Notes under the pieces: model-generated
Seen by the model: the letters and a program-made list of their open reading frames with translations, nothing else
Told to the model about the DNA's origin: nothing
Database searches by the model: none
Program-made: the position numbers and the translations under genes
Source of the DNA: Pseudomonas yamanorum
GTDB lineage: Bacteria; Pseudomonadota; Gammaproteobacteria; Pseudomonadales; Pseudomonadaceae
Assembly: GCF_900105735.1 (NCBI RefSeq)
Contig: NZ_LT629793.1
Location: forward strand, 1,488,001-1,552,000
DNA: 64,000 nt
Direction of reading: 5' to 3'
Part shown: in pieces, positions 27,340-36,037 of the stretch
Numbering within the stretch: position 1 is the first letter of the stretch
How the letters are laid out: each line of letters starts with the position of its first letter

Positions 27340-28335
27340 ATGTCCTCACCTATAGCACCAACGCCATCGCTTTCCCGTCGCTTCTCTGTTGCTCCGATGA
27401 TGGATTGGACTGACAGGCACTGCAGGTACTTCCTGCGCCTTCTCTCCAAAAACGCCCTCCTCTACACCGAGATGGTCACCACCGGCGCAATCCTCCACGG
27501 CGACCACGAACGCTTCCTGCGACATAACGAGGCCGAGCACCCACTCGCCCTGCAGTTGGGCGGTAGCGTCCCCGCCGACCTGGCCGCCTGCGCGCGCATG
27601 GCCCAGGACGCCGGTTACGACGAAGTGAACCTCAATGTCGGCTGCCCAAGCGACCGGGTGCAAAACAACATGATCGGCGCGATCCTGATGGCCCACCCTG
27701 CGTTGGTGGCGGATTGTGTAAAGGCGATGCAGGACGCCGTCTCGATCCCGGTAACGGTTAAGCACCGCATCGGCATCAACGGCCGGGACAGCTATGCCGA
27801 GCTGTGCGATTTCGTCGGCCAGGTGAAAGACGCGGGCTGCACCAGTTTCACCGTGCATGCACGAATCGCCATTCTGGAAGGGCTGTCACCGAAGGAAAAT
27901 CGGGACATCCCGCCACTGCGCTACGACGTCGCCGCCCAGTTGAAGCAAGATTTCCCTGAACTGGAGATCATCCTCAACGGCGGAATCAAGACGCTCGAAC
28001 AGTGCCAGGAACATCTACAGACCTTCGACGGCGTGATGCTGGGCCGCGAGGCTTATCACAATCCGTATTTGCTGGCCGAGGTGGATCAGCAGCTGTTTGG
28101 CAGCACGGCACCTGCGATCTCCCGCGCCGAGGCGCTGGCGCAGTTGCGTCCTTATATAGCCGAACACTTGGCGACCGGTGGATCGATGCATCACATCACG
28201 CGCCACGTGCTGGGGCTGGGGACGGGTTTTCCGGGGGCGCGGAAGTTTCGGCAGTTGTTGTCGGTGGATATTCATAAGGCCAGTGATCCGTTGGCGTTGC
28301 TGGATAAGGCCGGGGAGTTGCTGGAGGGGCGGTGA
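27340..28335 (+). CDS. dusA: tRNA-dihydrouridine synthase A
   Basis: FMN enzyme that reduces uridine 20/20a in the tRNA D-loop using NADPH; 331 residues. The N-terminal SVAPMMDWTDRHCRYFLR and the catalytic Cys102 in NVGCPSDRVQ are present, along with the Lys/His of TVKHRIG and TVHARIAIL. The insertion AILEGLSPKENRDIPPL is typical of DusA rather than DusB/C. The ribosome site is weak. The dusA-tal order also occurs in P. aeruginosa. Confidence 0.95.
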   Translation: MSSPIAPTPSLSRRFSVAPMMDWTDRHCRYFLRLLSKNALLYTEMVTTGAILHGDHERFLRHNEAEHPLALQLGGSVPADLAACARMAQDAGYDEVNLNVGCPSDRVQNNMIGAILMAHPALVADCVKAMQDAVSIPVTVKHRIGINGRDSYAELCDFVGQVKDAGCTSFTVHARIAILEGLSPKENRDIPPLRYDVAAQLKQDFPELEIILNGGIKTLEQCQEHLQTFDGVMLGREAYHNPYLLAEVDQQLFGSTAPAISRAEALAQLRPYIAEHLATGGSMHHITRHVLGLGTGFPGARKFRQLLSVDIHKASDPLALLDKAGELLEGR

Positions 28336-28651
28336 TTTGGGTGTCAGTGGGTTTATTGGGTGGCTGACACTACGCCTTCGCGAGCAAGCCCGCTCCCACA
28401 TTTGGATGGGGGGATGTCAGGAAGATGGGGGGTGGCTGCAGAGGGAAGGCTGCTCTCACCGTTTGATCGGGTGGTCATCGGGCAGTTGGGTTGAACCTGC
28501 CGGCTGTTTTGGCCTCCTATTGAGCATTGGCCGGTGATTCAAACGGCTGTTTTCAGGTTGTTGCCCTCGCAAACGATCGAATGCATTTGCGCCCTTGAGC
28601 GGCTGTCAGCGCTCGGGTAATGTCATCAGACCCACAGGACAGAGCACGCCC
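28336..28651. other. Intergenic region between dusA and tal
   Basis: A single inverted REP copy lies at 28372-28402 (annotated separately). The rest should contain the tal promoter. No gene was seen. Confidence 0.6.
28372..28402. repeat. Single REP element, inverted orientation
   Basis: One reverse copy of the core (CGCGAGCAAGCCCGCTCCCA) with no partner nearby. Confidence 0.8.
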
Positions 28652-29578
28652 ATGACTTCCAAGCTGGAACAACTCAAGCAATTCACCACTGTAGTAGCCG
28701 ATACCGGCGATTTTTCTACCCTCGCCAAGCTCAAGCCGCAAGATGCCACTACTAACCCTTCCCTGCTGCTCAAGGCCGCGTCGATCCCAGGCTATGCCAA
28801 GCTGCTGGACGAGGCTGTTGCCGACTGCAACGGCGACGTAGGCCTGGCGAGCGACCGTTTTGCGGTAGCCGTCGGCCAGGAAATCCTGAAAGTGGTACCC
28901 GGCCGCATTTCCACCGAGGTGGATGCCCGCCTGTCGTTCGACACTGACGCCGTACTCAAGCGCGCGCATCGTCTGATCGACCTGTACGACAAGGCCGGCG
29001 TTGGCCGCGACCGCGTGCTGATCAAGATCGCTTCCACCTGGGAAGGCATCCGCGCTGCCGAGCAGCTGGAAAAGGAAGGCATCCAGACCAACCTGACGCT
29101 GCTGTTCTCCTTCGCCCAGGCCGTGGCTTGCGCTGAAGCCGGTGTGTTCCTGATTTCGCCATTCGTGGGCCGGATCTACGACTGGTACAAGAAGGCCAAC
29201 GGCAACGACTACACCGGTTCCGACGATCCGGGCGTGCAGTCGGTGACGCGCATCTACAACTACTACAAGGCCAATGGCTACAAGACTGTGGTAATGGGTG
29301 CGAGCTTCCGTAACCTGAGCCAGATCGAAGAGCTGGCCGGTTGCGACCGCCTGACCATCAGCCCGGACTTGCTGGAAAAACTGGCTGCCGACAATGGCAA
29401 GCTCGAGCGCAAGTTGGCGCCAGGCCATGCCGGTGAGGCGCGTGTGCACCTGACCGAAGCGCAGTTCCGTTGGGAATCCAACGAAGATGCGATGGCTACC
29501 GAGAAACTGGCCGAGGGCATTCGTCAGTTCGCCCGCGACCAGGAAAAACTCGAAGCGCTGTTGGCCGCCAAGCTCTAA
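28652..29578 (+). CDS. tal: Transaldolase
   Basis: Non-oxidative pentose-phosphate enzyme transferring a dihydroxyacetone unit between sugar phosphates; 308 residues, TalB type. The Schiff-base lysine is in [12 protein letters not shown] (Lys125); [13 protein letters not shown] and the late MGASFRN loop are conserved. AGGACA precedes the ATG at 28652. It is monocistronic, closed by a strong terminator at 29592. Confidence 0.96.
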   Translation: MTSKLEQLKQFTTVVADTGDFSTLAKLKPQDATTNPSLLLKAASIPGYAKLLDEAVADCNGDVGLASDRFAVAVGQEILKVVPGRISTEVDARLSFDTDAVLKRAHRLIDLYDKAGVGRDRVLIKIASTWEGIRAAEQLEKEGIQTNLTLLFSFAQAVACAEAGVFLISPFVGRIYDWYKKANGNDYTGSDDPGVQSVTRIYNYYKANGYKTVVMGASFRNLSQIEELAGCDRLTISPDLLEKLAADNGKLERKLAPGHAGEARVHLTEAQFRWESNEDAMATEKLAEGIRQFARDQEKLEALLAAKL

Positions 29579-29591
29579 AAACGGCGGCGAC

Positions 29592-29629
29592 AAAAAGGGC
29601 GGCACCTGTGAGGGTGCCGCCCTTTTTTT
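29592..29629 (+). terminator. Rho-independent terminator of tal
   Basis: AAAAGGGCGGCACC pairs with GGTGCCGCCC, followed by seven T, 14 bases after the tal stop. Confidence 0.93.
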
Positions 29630-29664
29630 GTATTAGCCGATTTCGAGCCGAACTCAGTTAAAAA

Positions 29665-29753
29665 TGTGGGAGGGGGCTTGCTCCCGAATACAGGCCGTCA
29701 GTCGCTACATTCACTACTGACCCGCCGCTTTCGGGAGCAAGCCCCCTCCCACA
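29665..29753. repeat. REP pair (BIME), GGGAGGGGGC variant
   Basis: Two opposed copies of TGTGGGAGGGGGCTTGCTCC. Compared with the main family the stem change C-to-G is matched by G-to-C on the other side, keeping the base pair. Confidence 0.88.
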
Positions 29754-29777
29754 CTTTGACAGTGTTTCATCTGGAAA

Positions 29778-30260
29778 TTAGTGCCGCTCCAGCGCATTCA
29801 CCAGGTCGTGGAACGCCTCGCGGTTGGAGTCGTTCAAGCCCATCAGGATCTTGTGGGCTTCCAGCACCTTGACCCGTACCACTTCCTCGGACTGGTCCTG
29901 GGATGGCAGGTCGGTCAGGCATTCCGGGCACGGGATCGGGCGGTCAACGATGTTGAACACTTGATCGAAGCCCATGGACTGCAACAGACGGGTGATGTCT
30001 TCGTGGGTGGTGACGACGGTCGGCAGCAGTCCGACCTTCTGCCGAGACAGAATGGACAACTTGGCCAACAGCCCAAGGGTGGTGCTATCGATGCTGCGGG
30101 TTTCGGTCAGATCAATCACGATCGCCGAGAAATTCAAGGCTGTGAAGATCCGCTCAATCGTCGCATCCAGCGCCGAACACAAGGTCAGGCGCACTTCACC
30201 GACAAACTTCAGGACAAACGTCCCGTCTTGCTCGGCGAATTGGATTCTTCCGGTACTCAT
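29778..30260 (-). CDS. rssC: STAS-domain anti-sigma factor antagonist RssC
   Basis: A 160-residue SpoIIAA-like STAS protein. The phosphorylatable Ser of the family lies in the segment RSIDSTTLGLLAK (about 57-69). In P. aeruginosa and P. putida the gene directly after rssB is rssC, and the pair modulates RpoS stability or activity. The ATG at 30260 shares its A with the rssB stop (TGATG), so translation is coupled. A C-terminal part with CPECL is outside the core STAS fold. Confidence 0.88.
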   Translation of the reverse strand: MSTGRIQFAEQDGTFVLKFVGEVRLTLCSALDATIERIFTALNFSAIVIDLTETRSIDSTTLGLLAKLSILSRQKVGLLPTVVTTHEDITRLLQSMGFDQVFNIVDRPIPCPECLTDLPSQDQSEEVVRVKVLEAHKILMGLNDSNREAFHDLVNALERH

Positions 30261-31441
30261 CAAAGATTCCTGCTCAACACCAATAGGGCGATATCATCCG
30301 GCATCTCCCCTAGCGTGGCCAATCCAAAAACCTGCCGCAGGCCATCCAGGCTGCCGCCCGCCGACCTGACCCGTTGGGGTAAGGCGGCTTCTTTCTCTTT
30401 GAGTGTAGGCTCTGGCAAAAGGTCCAGGATACCGTCGGACATCAGCGTCAGGCTGAAGGTCGGCGGCAGCTCCAGGATGTGGTCTTCGTAGGTGGCTTCA
30501 TTGAACAAGCCCACTGGCAAACCACGCCCTTCCAGGTAGCGCACACTGTCTGGAGTGTATAAAACCGGCAATGGCAGGTGACCGCCAATGCTGTAGGTCA
30601 ACAGACCTGTTTCTTCATCAATCACGCCGCCGACCATCGTCACGTGCTTGCCCAGCTTGCAGCTGATCAGGCCCCGGTTGATGTGGCCCAGCACTTGCGA
30701 AGGGGTGAACTCCGGCAAGGTGCCATTGCGCTTGGATTCGAACAACAGCCGTGTGGTCATGAACTTCAACAACACGGTCACGAATGCCGAGGAGGCGCCG
30801 TGGCCGGAAACGTCGGCCAGGTAGAACGCGACACGCCGCTCATCAACGCGGAAGTAGTCGACGAAATCACCCGACAGGTACAGCGACGGGATGATCTGGT
30901 GGGCAAACTTGAACTCGTCGATGCTCCACGGGCTCACCGGCAGCATGTTCATCTGCACCTGGCGACCGGCGTTCTGGTCTTCCTGGAGCAGGTTCAGGCT
31001 GGCTTCGAGTTCGCGGTTGGCGGTTTCGAGCTTTTCACGGTAACGCTGGTTTTCCAGCAGCAACCGTGCACGATCCAGGGCACGGCGCACCGAGTGCTCC
31101 AGTACGGCCAAATCTTCCAGGGGCTTGATCAGGTAGTCGGCGGCGCCCAGGCGCAAGGCCTCGACCGCATCATTCATCACACCGGCACCGGACACGACAA
31201 TCACCGGCGTCTGCGGGGACAGGTCTGTCACCTGGCGGATCAGCTCGAGGCCGCCCACTTGCGGCATGCGCAGGTCGCAGATCACAAGGTCGGGCTTGTC
31301 GCGCTCGAATACCTGGAGACCCTGGAGGCCGTTGCTGGCCTGCAGGACGCTGAAGCCACTGTCTTCCAAATAGGCCGCGAGACTCGCGCGCACTACTTCG
31401 TCGTCATCGATTATCAGCAGCGTGGCACTGGTTTTCTGCAT
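30260..31441 (-). CDS. rssB: RssB response regulator with PP2C-type phosphatase domain
   Basis: A 393-residue response regulator-phosphatase. The receiver domain (about 5-120) has Asp56 in VICDLRMP; a coiled linker follows, then a PP2C/SpoIIE domain. In E. coli RssB the phosphatase domain is degenerate and the protein hands RpoS to ClpXP. Here the metal-binding motifs ADVSGHG (Asp210), SDGI (Asp336) and DDIALLVL look intact, so it may dephosphorylate RssC. The Met at 31441 is chosen; the open frame continues upstream to 31561 without a better ribosome site. Confidence 0.9.
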   Translation of the reverse strand: MQKTSATLLIIDDDEVVRASLAAYLEDSGFSVLQASNGLQGLQVFERDKPDLVICDLRMPQVGGLELIRQVTDLSPQTPVIVVSGAGVMNDAVEALRLGAADYLIKPLEDLAVLEHSVRRALDRARLLLENQRYREKLETANRELEASLNLLQEDQNAGRQVQMNMLPVSPWSIDEFKFAHQIIPSLYLSGDFVDYFRVDERRVAFYLADVSGHGASSAFVTVLLKFMTTRLLFESKRNGTLPEFTPSQVLGHINRGLISCKLGKHVTMVGGVIDEETGLLTYSIGGHLPLPVLYTPDSVRYLEGRGLPVGLFNEATYEDHILELPPTFSLTLMSDGILDLLPEPTLKEKEAALPQRVRSAGGSLDGLRQVFGLATLGEMPDDIALLVLSRNL

Positions 31442-31787
31442 GTGGGCAAACGGCGCCAGAATTAGGTTGGCGTAGGCAGCTCGACAATGGCCGGGCGTAC
31501 TACTGGATTCGCTTTCTAGCCTCTCTGTCCTACAAAGTGCCGGGATATTGCCCATGCACAAAGGTAAAGCAGAGGTGCCCTTCTAAGGCGCAGACGGTAC
31601 TCCCATCCGCCAGGGGTTTCAAGCTCATGGCGATGGTCGCCGGGCGTCTTTACATCGCAAATCACCGGTAGTTATAAGAACGTATAAAACCGCGACTTAA
31701 AGTAAGGACGTAACCCACGGATAAACCTCAAATCCTGCCCACGAAAAAGGCGACCCGAGGGCCGCCTTCTTCATTTAAGCCAGAAGC
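31442..31787. other. Intergenic region upstream of rssB with the mlaA terminator
   Basis: It contains the rssB promoter region and the mlaA terminator (31744-31769). No convincing gene was found on either strand. Confidence 0.55.
31744..31769 (-). terminator. Rho-independent terminator of mlaA
   Basis: On the minus strand AAGGCG...CGCCTT forms the stem with a TTTTT tail, shortly after the mlaA stop. Confidence 0.8.
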
Positions 31788-32477
31788 TTAAAAATCGTCT
31801 ACAACCTTGCCATCCTTGACCTTGAACTCACGGTTCTGCAGGTAAGCGTTACGGATGAAGGTGTATTTGTCGCCGCTGATCAGCTTCTCGGAGGACAGCA
31901 AGCTGGCACGTGTATCGACGATATTCAGGCCGAAGGTGCTGTTGCGCCAGCCGATATCGTTCATGTAGCGGTACGGCTGGGTGTAGCTGTCCACATACTT
32001 GGACGGTGCGTCACGCAGGGTGCTTGGGCCCAGCAGTGGCAGCATCACGTAAGGGCCGCTGCCGACGCCCCAGTGGCCGAGAGTCTGGCCGAAGTCTTCG
32101 TCGTTGCGTTGCAGCCCCATTTTGGTGCCCACATCAACGAAGCCCAGCACGCCAAACGTGGTGTTCATCAGCAAGCGGGCAGTGTCGACGCCGGCGGCAT
32201 GAGGCTTGAGCTGCAACACGTCGTTGGCGAAGTTGCCGACGTCACCGATGTTGCGGAAGAAGTTGTGGATCCCGTCCTGCACGAACTGCGGGGTCACGAA
32301 CTGATAGCCTTGGGCCAATGGCTTGAGGGCGTAGGTGTCAACGGTATCGTTGAAGGTGAAGATAGGACGGTTGACGCTTTCCCATGGATCGTCTTCCGAG
32401 GCCGCCTGGGCCACGAAAGGCACCAGCAAAATACTCGCACATACCGATAGCTGAGCTAGACATTGGCTCCAGCGCAT
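31788..32477 (-). CDS. mlaA: MlaA/VacJ outer-membrane lipid asymmetry protein
   Basis: Outer-membrane part of the Mla system that removes misplaced phospholipids from the outer leaflet; 229 residues. The family core DPWESVNRPIFTFNDTVD, the channel region NFFRNIGDVGNFANDVLQ, and LGHWGVGSGPYVMLPLLGPS are conserved. The N-terminus looks like a type I signal peptide (PFVAQA before SEDD) and lacks a good lipobox, whereas E. coli MlaA is a lipoprotein. The neighbour rssB follows the P. aeruginosa gene order. Confidence 0.94.
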   Translation of the reverse strand: MRWSQCLAQLSVCASILLVPFVAQAASEDDPWESVNRPIFTFNDTVDTYALKPLAQGYQFVTPQFVQDGIHNFFRNIGDVGNFANDVLQLKPHAAGVDTARLLMNTTFGVLGFVDVGTKMGLQRNDEDFGQTLGHWGVGSGPYVMLPLLGPSTLRDAPSKYVDSYTQPYRYMNDIGWRNSTFGLNIVDTRASLLSSEKLISGDKYTFIRNAYLQNREFKVKDGKVVDDF

Positions 32478-32672
32478 AGCTTGAACTCCTTGAATGGTCT
32501 GTCATGGGCGCTATGCCCTGAATGAGGCCGTCAGTATATGCCGGAAGTGCCAGATTAGGCAGCCTTGCAGAAATGTCATTCAGCAAATGCACAAAATTCC
32601 TACAAATGCCGCAGATGTAACTTGCTTGTCATCCGCGTTCGATAGCGTCACTGCTATTTCAGGGACGTCGAA

Positions 32673-33284
32673 ATGCCACACGCCGAAATTGTTACTGCCA
32701 GCGCCCCGTCCCTGACGGCCGTACTGTTCGGGCTTAGTGGCTGCCTGGTGGACTTTGGTTCCCAGGCCCGCGCCGATTCCGCGCCTTCAAGCGACACCCA
32801 TGCCACTGTCGGCGCCCTGAAGATTCTGCGCAGCCTCGAAGAACAGGGCGTGCCTTGTGCATGGCTGGATGAGCTGCCGGCGTCCGTTTCCAAGCCCCTG
32901 GCCGCCGGGCTACCCCGCTGGATCAAGGCCACCAAGCCCTCCTCCACCCGCTGGCCGGCACCCCACGCCTGCTGGCAGGCCTTGATGGAACTGAATATCG
33001 AACGCCTGGAAGGCTGCGTCCTGGTCAGCGGCGAACCCCGCCTGCTGCAATCGGGGCTCAACGCCGGGCTGTGGACCATCGGCTTGGCGTCTTGCGGCTC
33101 ACTGTGCGGGCTGTCCCCGGAGCAATGGCAAGCACTTACCGAGAAGGAGCGCGAGCATAAACGCGCCAAAGCCACCGTCGCGCTCTATGGCCTGGGCGTG
33201 CATTCGGTGATTGACCACCTTGGCGAACTGCACACCTGCCTGGCCGACATCAGTCTGCGCCAGCTCAAGGGCGAGAAGCCCTGA
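32673..33284 (+). CDS. PhnX-related HAD protein lacking catalytic residues
   Basis: A 203-residue relative of phosphonoacetaldehyde hydrolase (PhnX, about 270 residues). Aligning from memory, LDWAGT.VDFGS of PhnX becomes LFGLSGCLVDFGS, so the nucleophile Asp is Gly20. The Mg-binding VDDT becomes VSGEP. The cap domain with its Schiff-base Lys is largely absent. The C-terminal half (WPAPHACWQALMELNI, GLWTIGLASCGS, VIDHLGELHTCLADI) still matches PhnX well. It is therefore likely a non-enzymatic or repurposed protein. It is divergent from mlaA. Confidence 0.8.
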   Translation: MPHAEIVTASAPSLTAVLFGLSGCLVDFGSQARADSAPSSDTHATVGALKILRSLEEQGVPCAWLDELPASVSKPLAAGLPRWIKATKPSSTRWPAPHACWQALMELNIERLEGCVLVSGEPRLLQSGLNAGLWTIGLASCGSLCGLSPEQWQALTEKEREHKRAKATVALYGLGVHSVIDHLGELHTCLADISLRQLKGEKP

Positions 33285-33394
33285 TCGAGATCATGCACAG
33301 TCGGCGCCAGTGGATTAATCTACAGGTCAGCCCATAGACCTTTCCCGGCGTGCCGCGGTCTATGCCAGTGCCTATCGATAAAAGGAAGAACGCC

Positions 33395-33661
33395 ATGCCT
33401 GCCCGCGAACAACTGCAAGAACAGGTCAAAATTTTGCGCGAGCAATTGGATCAGAATCCAGAAATGCCCCTCGAAAAGCGCGAAGAGCTGCAAACATTGA
33501 TCGCTGAACTGGAAGTTCAGGAGCCGCTGGAAGGTGCTATTCAGGACCCAAGTATCGCCGACGGTGTGAACCTGGCGGTAGAACGCTTCGAACTGGACCA
33601 CCCGGGCATTGCCGGGACCTTGCGCAATATTGTGGTGACCCTGGGTAACATCGGGATTTAA
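33395..33661 (+). CDS. DUF4404-family small protein
   Basis: An 88-residue acidic protein with a predicted coiled coil (REQLQEQVKILREQLDQNPE) followed by a conserved C-terminus HPGIAGTLRNIVVTLGNIGI. This matches the DUF4404 family of proteobacteria, whose function is unknown. AAGGAAG lies seven bases before the ATG at 33395; the upstream in-frame Met at 33350 is not favoured. Confidence 0.8.
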   Translation: MPAREQLQEQVKILREQLDQNPEMPLEKREELQTLIAELEVQEPLEGAIQDPSIADGVNLAVERFELDHPGIAGTLRNIVVTLGNIGI

Positions 33662-33680
33662 CAGCCCGACACCTCTCAAA

Positions 33681-33770
33681 TGTGGGAGCGGGCTTGCTCG
33701 CGAATGCGGTCCGTCAGCTGATAAATAGGCTGGCTGATACACCGCTTTCGCGAGCAAGCCCGCTCCCACA
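33681..33770. repeat. REP pair (BIME), direct then inverted copy
   Basis: Two opposed copies of TGTGGGAGCGGGCTTGCTCG around a short spacer, between convergent DUF4404 and queF genes. Confidence 0.9.
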
Positions 33771-33787
33771 TTTATTTTGTGTGAAGG

Positions 33788-34618
33788 CTACTGTCGAGCC
33801 AGACGCAGGTTCTGGAACTGCTGCTCTTCAGTACTGCGATACGGGTTGATATCCAGCCCGCCACGCCGCACATACCGCGCATACACCGTCAGCTTTTCCG
33901 GCTTGAGCAAGCGTTGCAGATCGAGAAAGATCCGCTCCACGCACTGTTCATGGAAGTCCGAGTGCTGGCGGAAGCTCACCAGGTATTCCAGCAGGCTGGC
34001 GTGATCCAGCGCCGCGCCGCGGTACTCCACCGCCACACTGCCCCAGTCAGGCTGGCTGGTCACCGGGCAGTTGGACTTGAGCAGATGGCTGTGGACGCTC
34101 TCCTCCACCACGCGCGAATCGTCGCAACGCAGCAGCTCCGGACGCGGGTGCTCATAGTTGCTGACGGTAATGTCCAGGTCATCAATGCACACACCCGGCA
34201 ACGCGACCACGCCTTCGGCTTCAACCTCGCCCAGGCTGCGGATACGCACGCCAACCGGCTTGCCGGCAGCGGCACTCAGGTCGGTGCGCAAGGTGGCCTC
34301 AAGGCTCTGCACATCGACAAACGCAGTCTGGTTCAGCGAGTTGAGGTACAGCTTGAACGACTTCGACTCAATGATGTTCGGCGAGTCGGCCGGGATGCTG
34401 AACTCACCGATGGCCACCACGGGCTTGCCGGAGGGCAGGAGCCAGGACAGTTCGAAGCAGTTCCAGAAATCCACGCCTTTATACGGCAAGGTCTCGGCGC
34501 TCAGGCCAAGCTCGGCCCACTTGGCGGCGCGGGGAATCGGGAACAGCAACGACGGGGTGTAGGTGGAGATGTATTCACTGGACTTGCCCAGCGGCGAATG
34601 TTCGGCTGCGGGATGCAT
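33788..34618 (-). CDS. queF: QueF-type 7-cyano-7-deazaguanine (preQ0) reductase, CinQ-like
   Basis: NADPH enzyme making preQ1 in queuosine tRNA-modification synthesis; 276 residues, the two-domain YqcD-type QueF. The substrate motif [11 protein letters not shown] (84-94), catalytic Cys184 in [13 protein letters not shown] and Asp191 are present. It follows the cupredoxin gene on the same strand, 57 bases apart. In P. putida a copper-inducible operon cinAQ encodes a plastocyanin-like protein and a preQ0 reductase, so this is probably the CinQ equivalent. Copper control is inferred. Confidence 0.93.
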   Translation of the reverse strand: MHPAAEHSPLGKSSEYISTYTPSLLFPIPRAAKWAELGLSAETLPYKGVDFWNCFELSWLLPSGKPVVAIGEFSIPADSPNIIESKSFKLYLNSLNQTAFVDVQSLEATLRTDLSAAAGKPVGVRIRSLGEVEAEGVVALPGVCIDDLDITVSNYEHPRPELLRCDDSRVVEESVHSHLLKSNCPVTSQPDWGSVAVEYRGAALDHASLLEYLVSFRQHSDFHEQCVERIFLDLQRLLKPEKLTVYARYVRRGGLDINPYRSTEEQQFQNLRLARQ

Positions 34619-34675
34619 GGCGGAAACCTGGCTAAATAAACGCGCCTATTCTACCCGCCTTTGCATCCCAGTTGC

Positions 34676-35200
34676 TTACTGGCTGACCGTCAGCTTGCCC
34701 ACCATGCCCGCCTGATAGTGGCCGGGGATGTTGCAGGCAAACTCCAGGCCGGTGGCCTTGGTGAAGGTCCAGGTCAGTTCGGCGGTCTTGCCCGGCTCTA
34801 CCAACACACTGTTGGGGTCGTCGTGTTTCATGCCGGCCATGTCGCCGTGGCCCATCGCACTGTGGTCCATTTTGCCCATGCCGGTAGCCGTCAGCATGCC
34901 GCTGGCCTGCATCTTGAGCATTTCTTGCTGATGCGCGGCGTGCATCGCAGCGTCACCGAGGTTGAACTCGTGGAGCAACTGGCCTTTATTGATCAATACG
35001 AAGCGCACAGTCTCACCGGCTTTTACATCGATGGCCTTGGGCGAAAAGGAAATGTCCTGCAGTACCACTTCCACGGTGCGCGTGGCCTTGGCAGCGGGTG
35101 CAGCCTCACCGAAAGCGAAGGTTTCAGCCGGAGATGCCAGTACCGGAAAACTCAGCGCCATAAGGCAGCCCGTCAACAGCCAGGATTTACGCAAAAACAT
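34676..35200 (-). CDS. cinA: Periplasmic cupredoxin, CinA-like copper-response protein
   Basis: A 174-residue exported protein (signal peptide ending near LASPA, residue 24) with a type-1 copper fold. The expected ligands are His77 in LLHEFN, Cys156 in EFACNIPGH, His161 and Met166 in HYQAGM. A Met/His-rich insertion (about 85-126; MGKMDHSAMGHGDMAGMKH) could bind extra copper. It heads the operon with queF and is divergent from the CinR/CinS-type two-component genes. The upstream frame continues into antisense of the regulator and is rejected. Confidence 0.85.
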   Translation of the reverse strand: MFLRKSWLLTGCLMALSFPVLASPAETFAFGEAAPAAKATRTVEVVLQDISFSPKAIDVKAGETVRFVLINKGQLLHEFNLGDAAMHAAHQQEMLKMQASGMLTATGMGKMDHSAMGHGDMAGMKHDDPNSVLVEPGKTAELTWTFTKATGLEFACNIPGHYQAGMVGKLTVSQ

Positions 35201-35276
35201 GGTCACACTCCAAAGGTTCGGAATCAGTCTGTGGGACACTTTACGAACGCGCCGCTGCCAGCCAGCTGACGGCCAG

Positions 35277-35291
35277 ATTACAACTTTGTCA
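35277..35291. promoter_or_regulatory. CopR/CusR-like operator between cinA and cinR
   Basis: ATTACAACTTTGTCA reads TGACAAAGTTGTAAT on the minus strand. This is an imperfect inverted repeat of the TGACAA-N-TTGTCA type bound by copper response regulators of the CusR/CopR/CinR group. It lies 76 bp upstream of the cupredoxin ATG and 65 bp upstream of the regulator ATG. Confidence 0.6.
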
Positions 35292-35356
35292 GCTTGAGCC
35301 TGCCGTAGGACCTGCGCTGTATAAAGTCTGTGTTTACGTAAAACCATGAGCCGCCC

Positions 35357-36037
35357 ATGAAACTGCTGATCGTCGAAGACCAACCGAAAACTGGCCACTA
35401 CCTGCGCCAGGGCCTGGCCGAGGCTGGGTTCAACACCGAACTGGTGGCTGACGGCACCAGCGGCCAGCATCTGGCGCTGACCGGTGACTACGACCTGTTG
35501 ATCCTCGATGTGATGCTGCCGGGTCGCGATGGTTGGCAGATCCTCCAGGCCGTACGCAACGCCGGGCTCGACATCCCGGTACTGTTTCTTACCGCGCGGG
35601 ACGCCGTGGAAGACCGGGTGCATGGCCTGGAACTGGGCGCCGACGATTACCTGGTCAAGCCCTTCGCCTTCTCCGAACTGCTGGCCCGGGTGCGCAGCCT
35701 GTTGCGCCGTGGCAGCAGCCCGCCCCAGGAAACCAGCCTGCAACTGGCCGACCTGCGCATGGACCTGATCCGCCGCCGGGTAGAGCGCGACGGCCAGCGC
35801 ATCGACCTCACGGCCAAAGAGTTTTCCCTGCTGGAACTGCTGCTGCGCCGTCAGGGCGAAGTACTGCCCAAGTCGCTGATTGCCTCTCAGGTGTGGGACA
35901 TGAACTTCGACAGCGACACCAACATCATCGAAGTCGCGATCCGCCGCCTGCGCCTGAAGGTCGACGATAACTTCCCCAACAAGTTGATCCATACCGTACG
36001 CGGCATGGGCTACGTGCTTGAGGAGCGGTTCGCTTGA
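35357..36037 (+). CDS. cinR: OmpR-family copper response regulator (CinR/CopR type)
   Basis: A 226-residue two-component regulator. The receiver domain has Asp51 in [13 protein letters not shown], the Thr in LFLTARD and Lys in YLVKPFAF. The C-terminal winged helix (about 128-224) ends [16 protein letters not shown], as in CusR/CopR/PcoR. Divergence from the cupredoxin-queF operon and the operator between them support a copper role, as for CinR in P. putida. Its stop overlaps the kinase start (TGATG). Confidence 0.88.
   Translation: MKLLIVEDQPKTGHYLRQGLAEAGFNTELVADGTSGQHLALTGDYDLLILDVMLPGRDGWQILQAVRNAGLDIPVLFLTARDAVEDRVHGLELGADDYLVKPFAFSELLARVRSLLRRGSSPPQETSLQLADLRMDLIRRRVERDGQRIDLTAKEFSLLELLLRRQGEVLPKSLIASQVWDMNFDSDTNIIEVAIRRLRLKVDDNFPNKLIHTVRGMGYVLEERFA

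Noticed and set aside
31442..31561. N-terminal extension of RssB by 40 codons
   Set aside because: The extra residues are not receiver-like, and the Met at 31441 gives the known family length.
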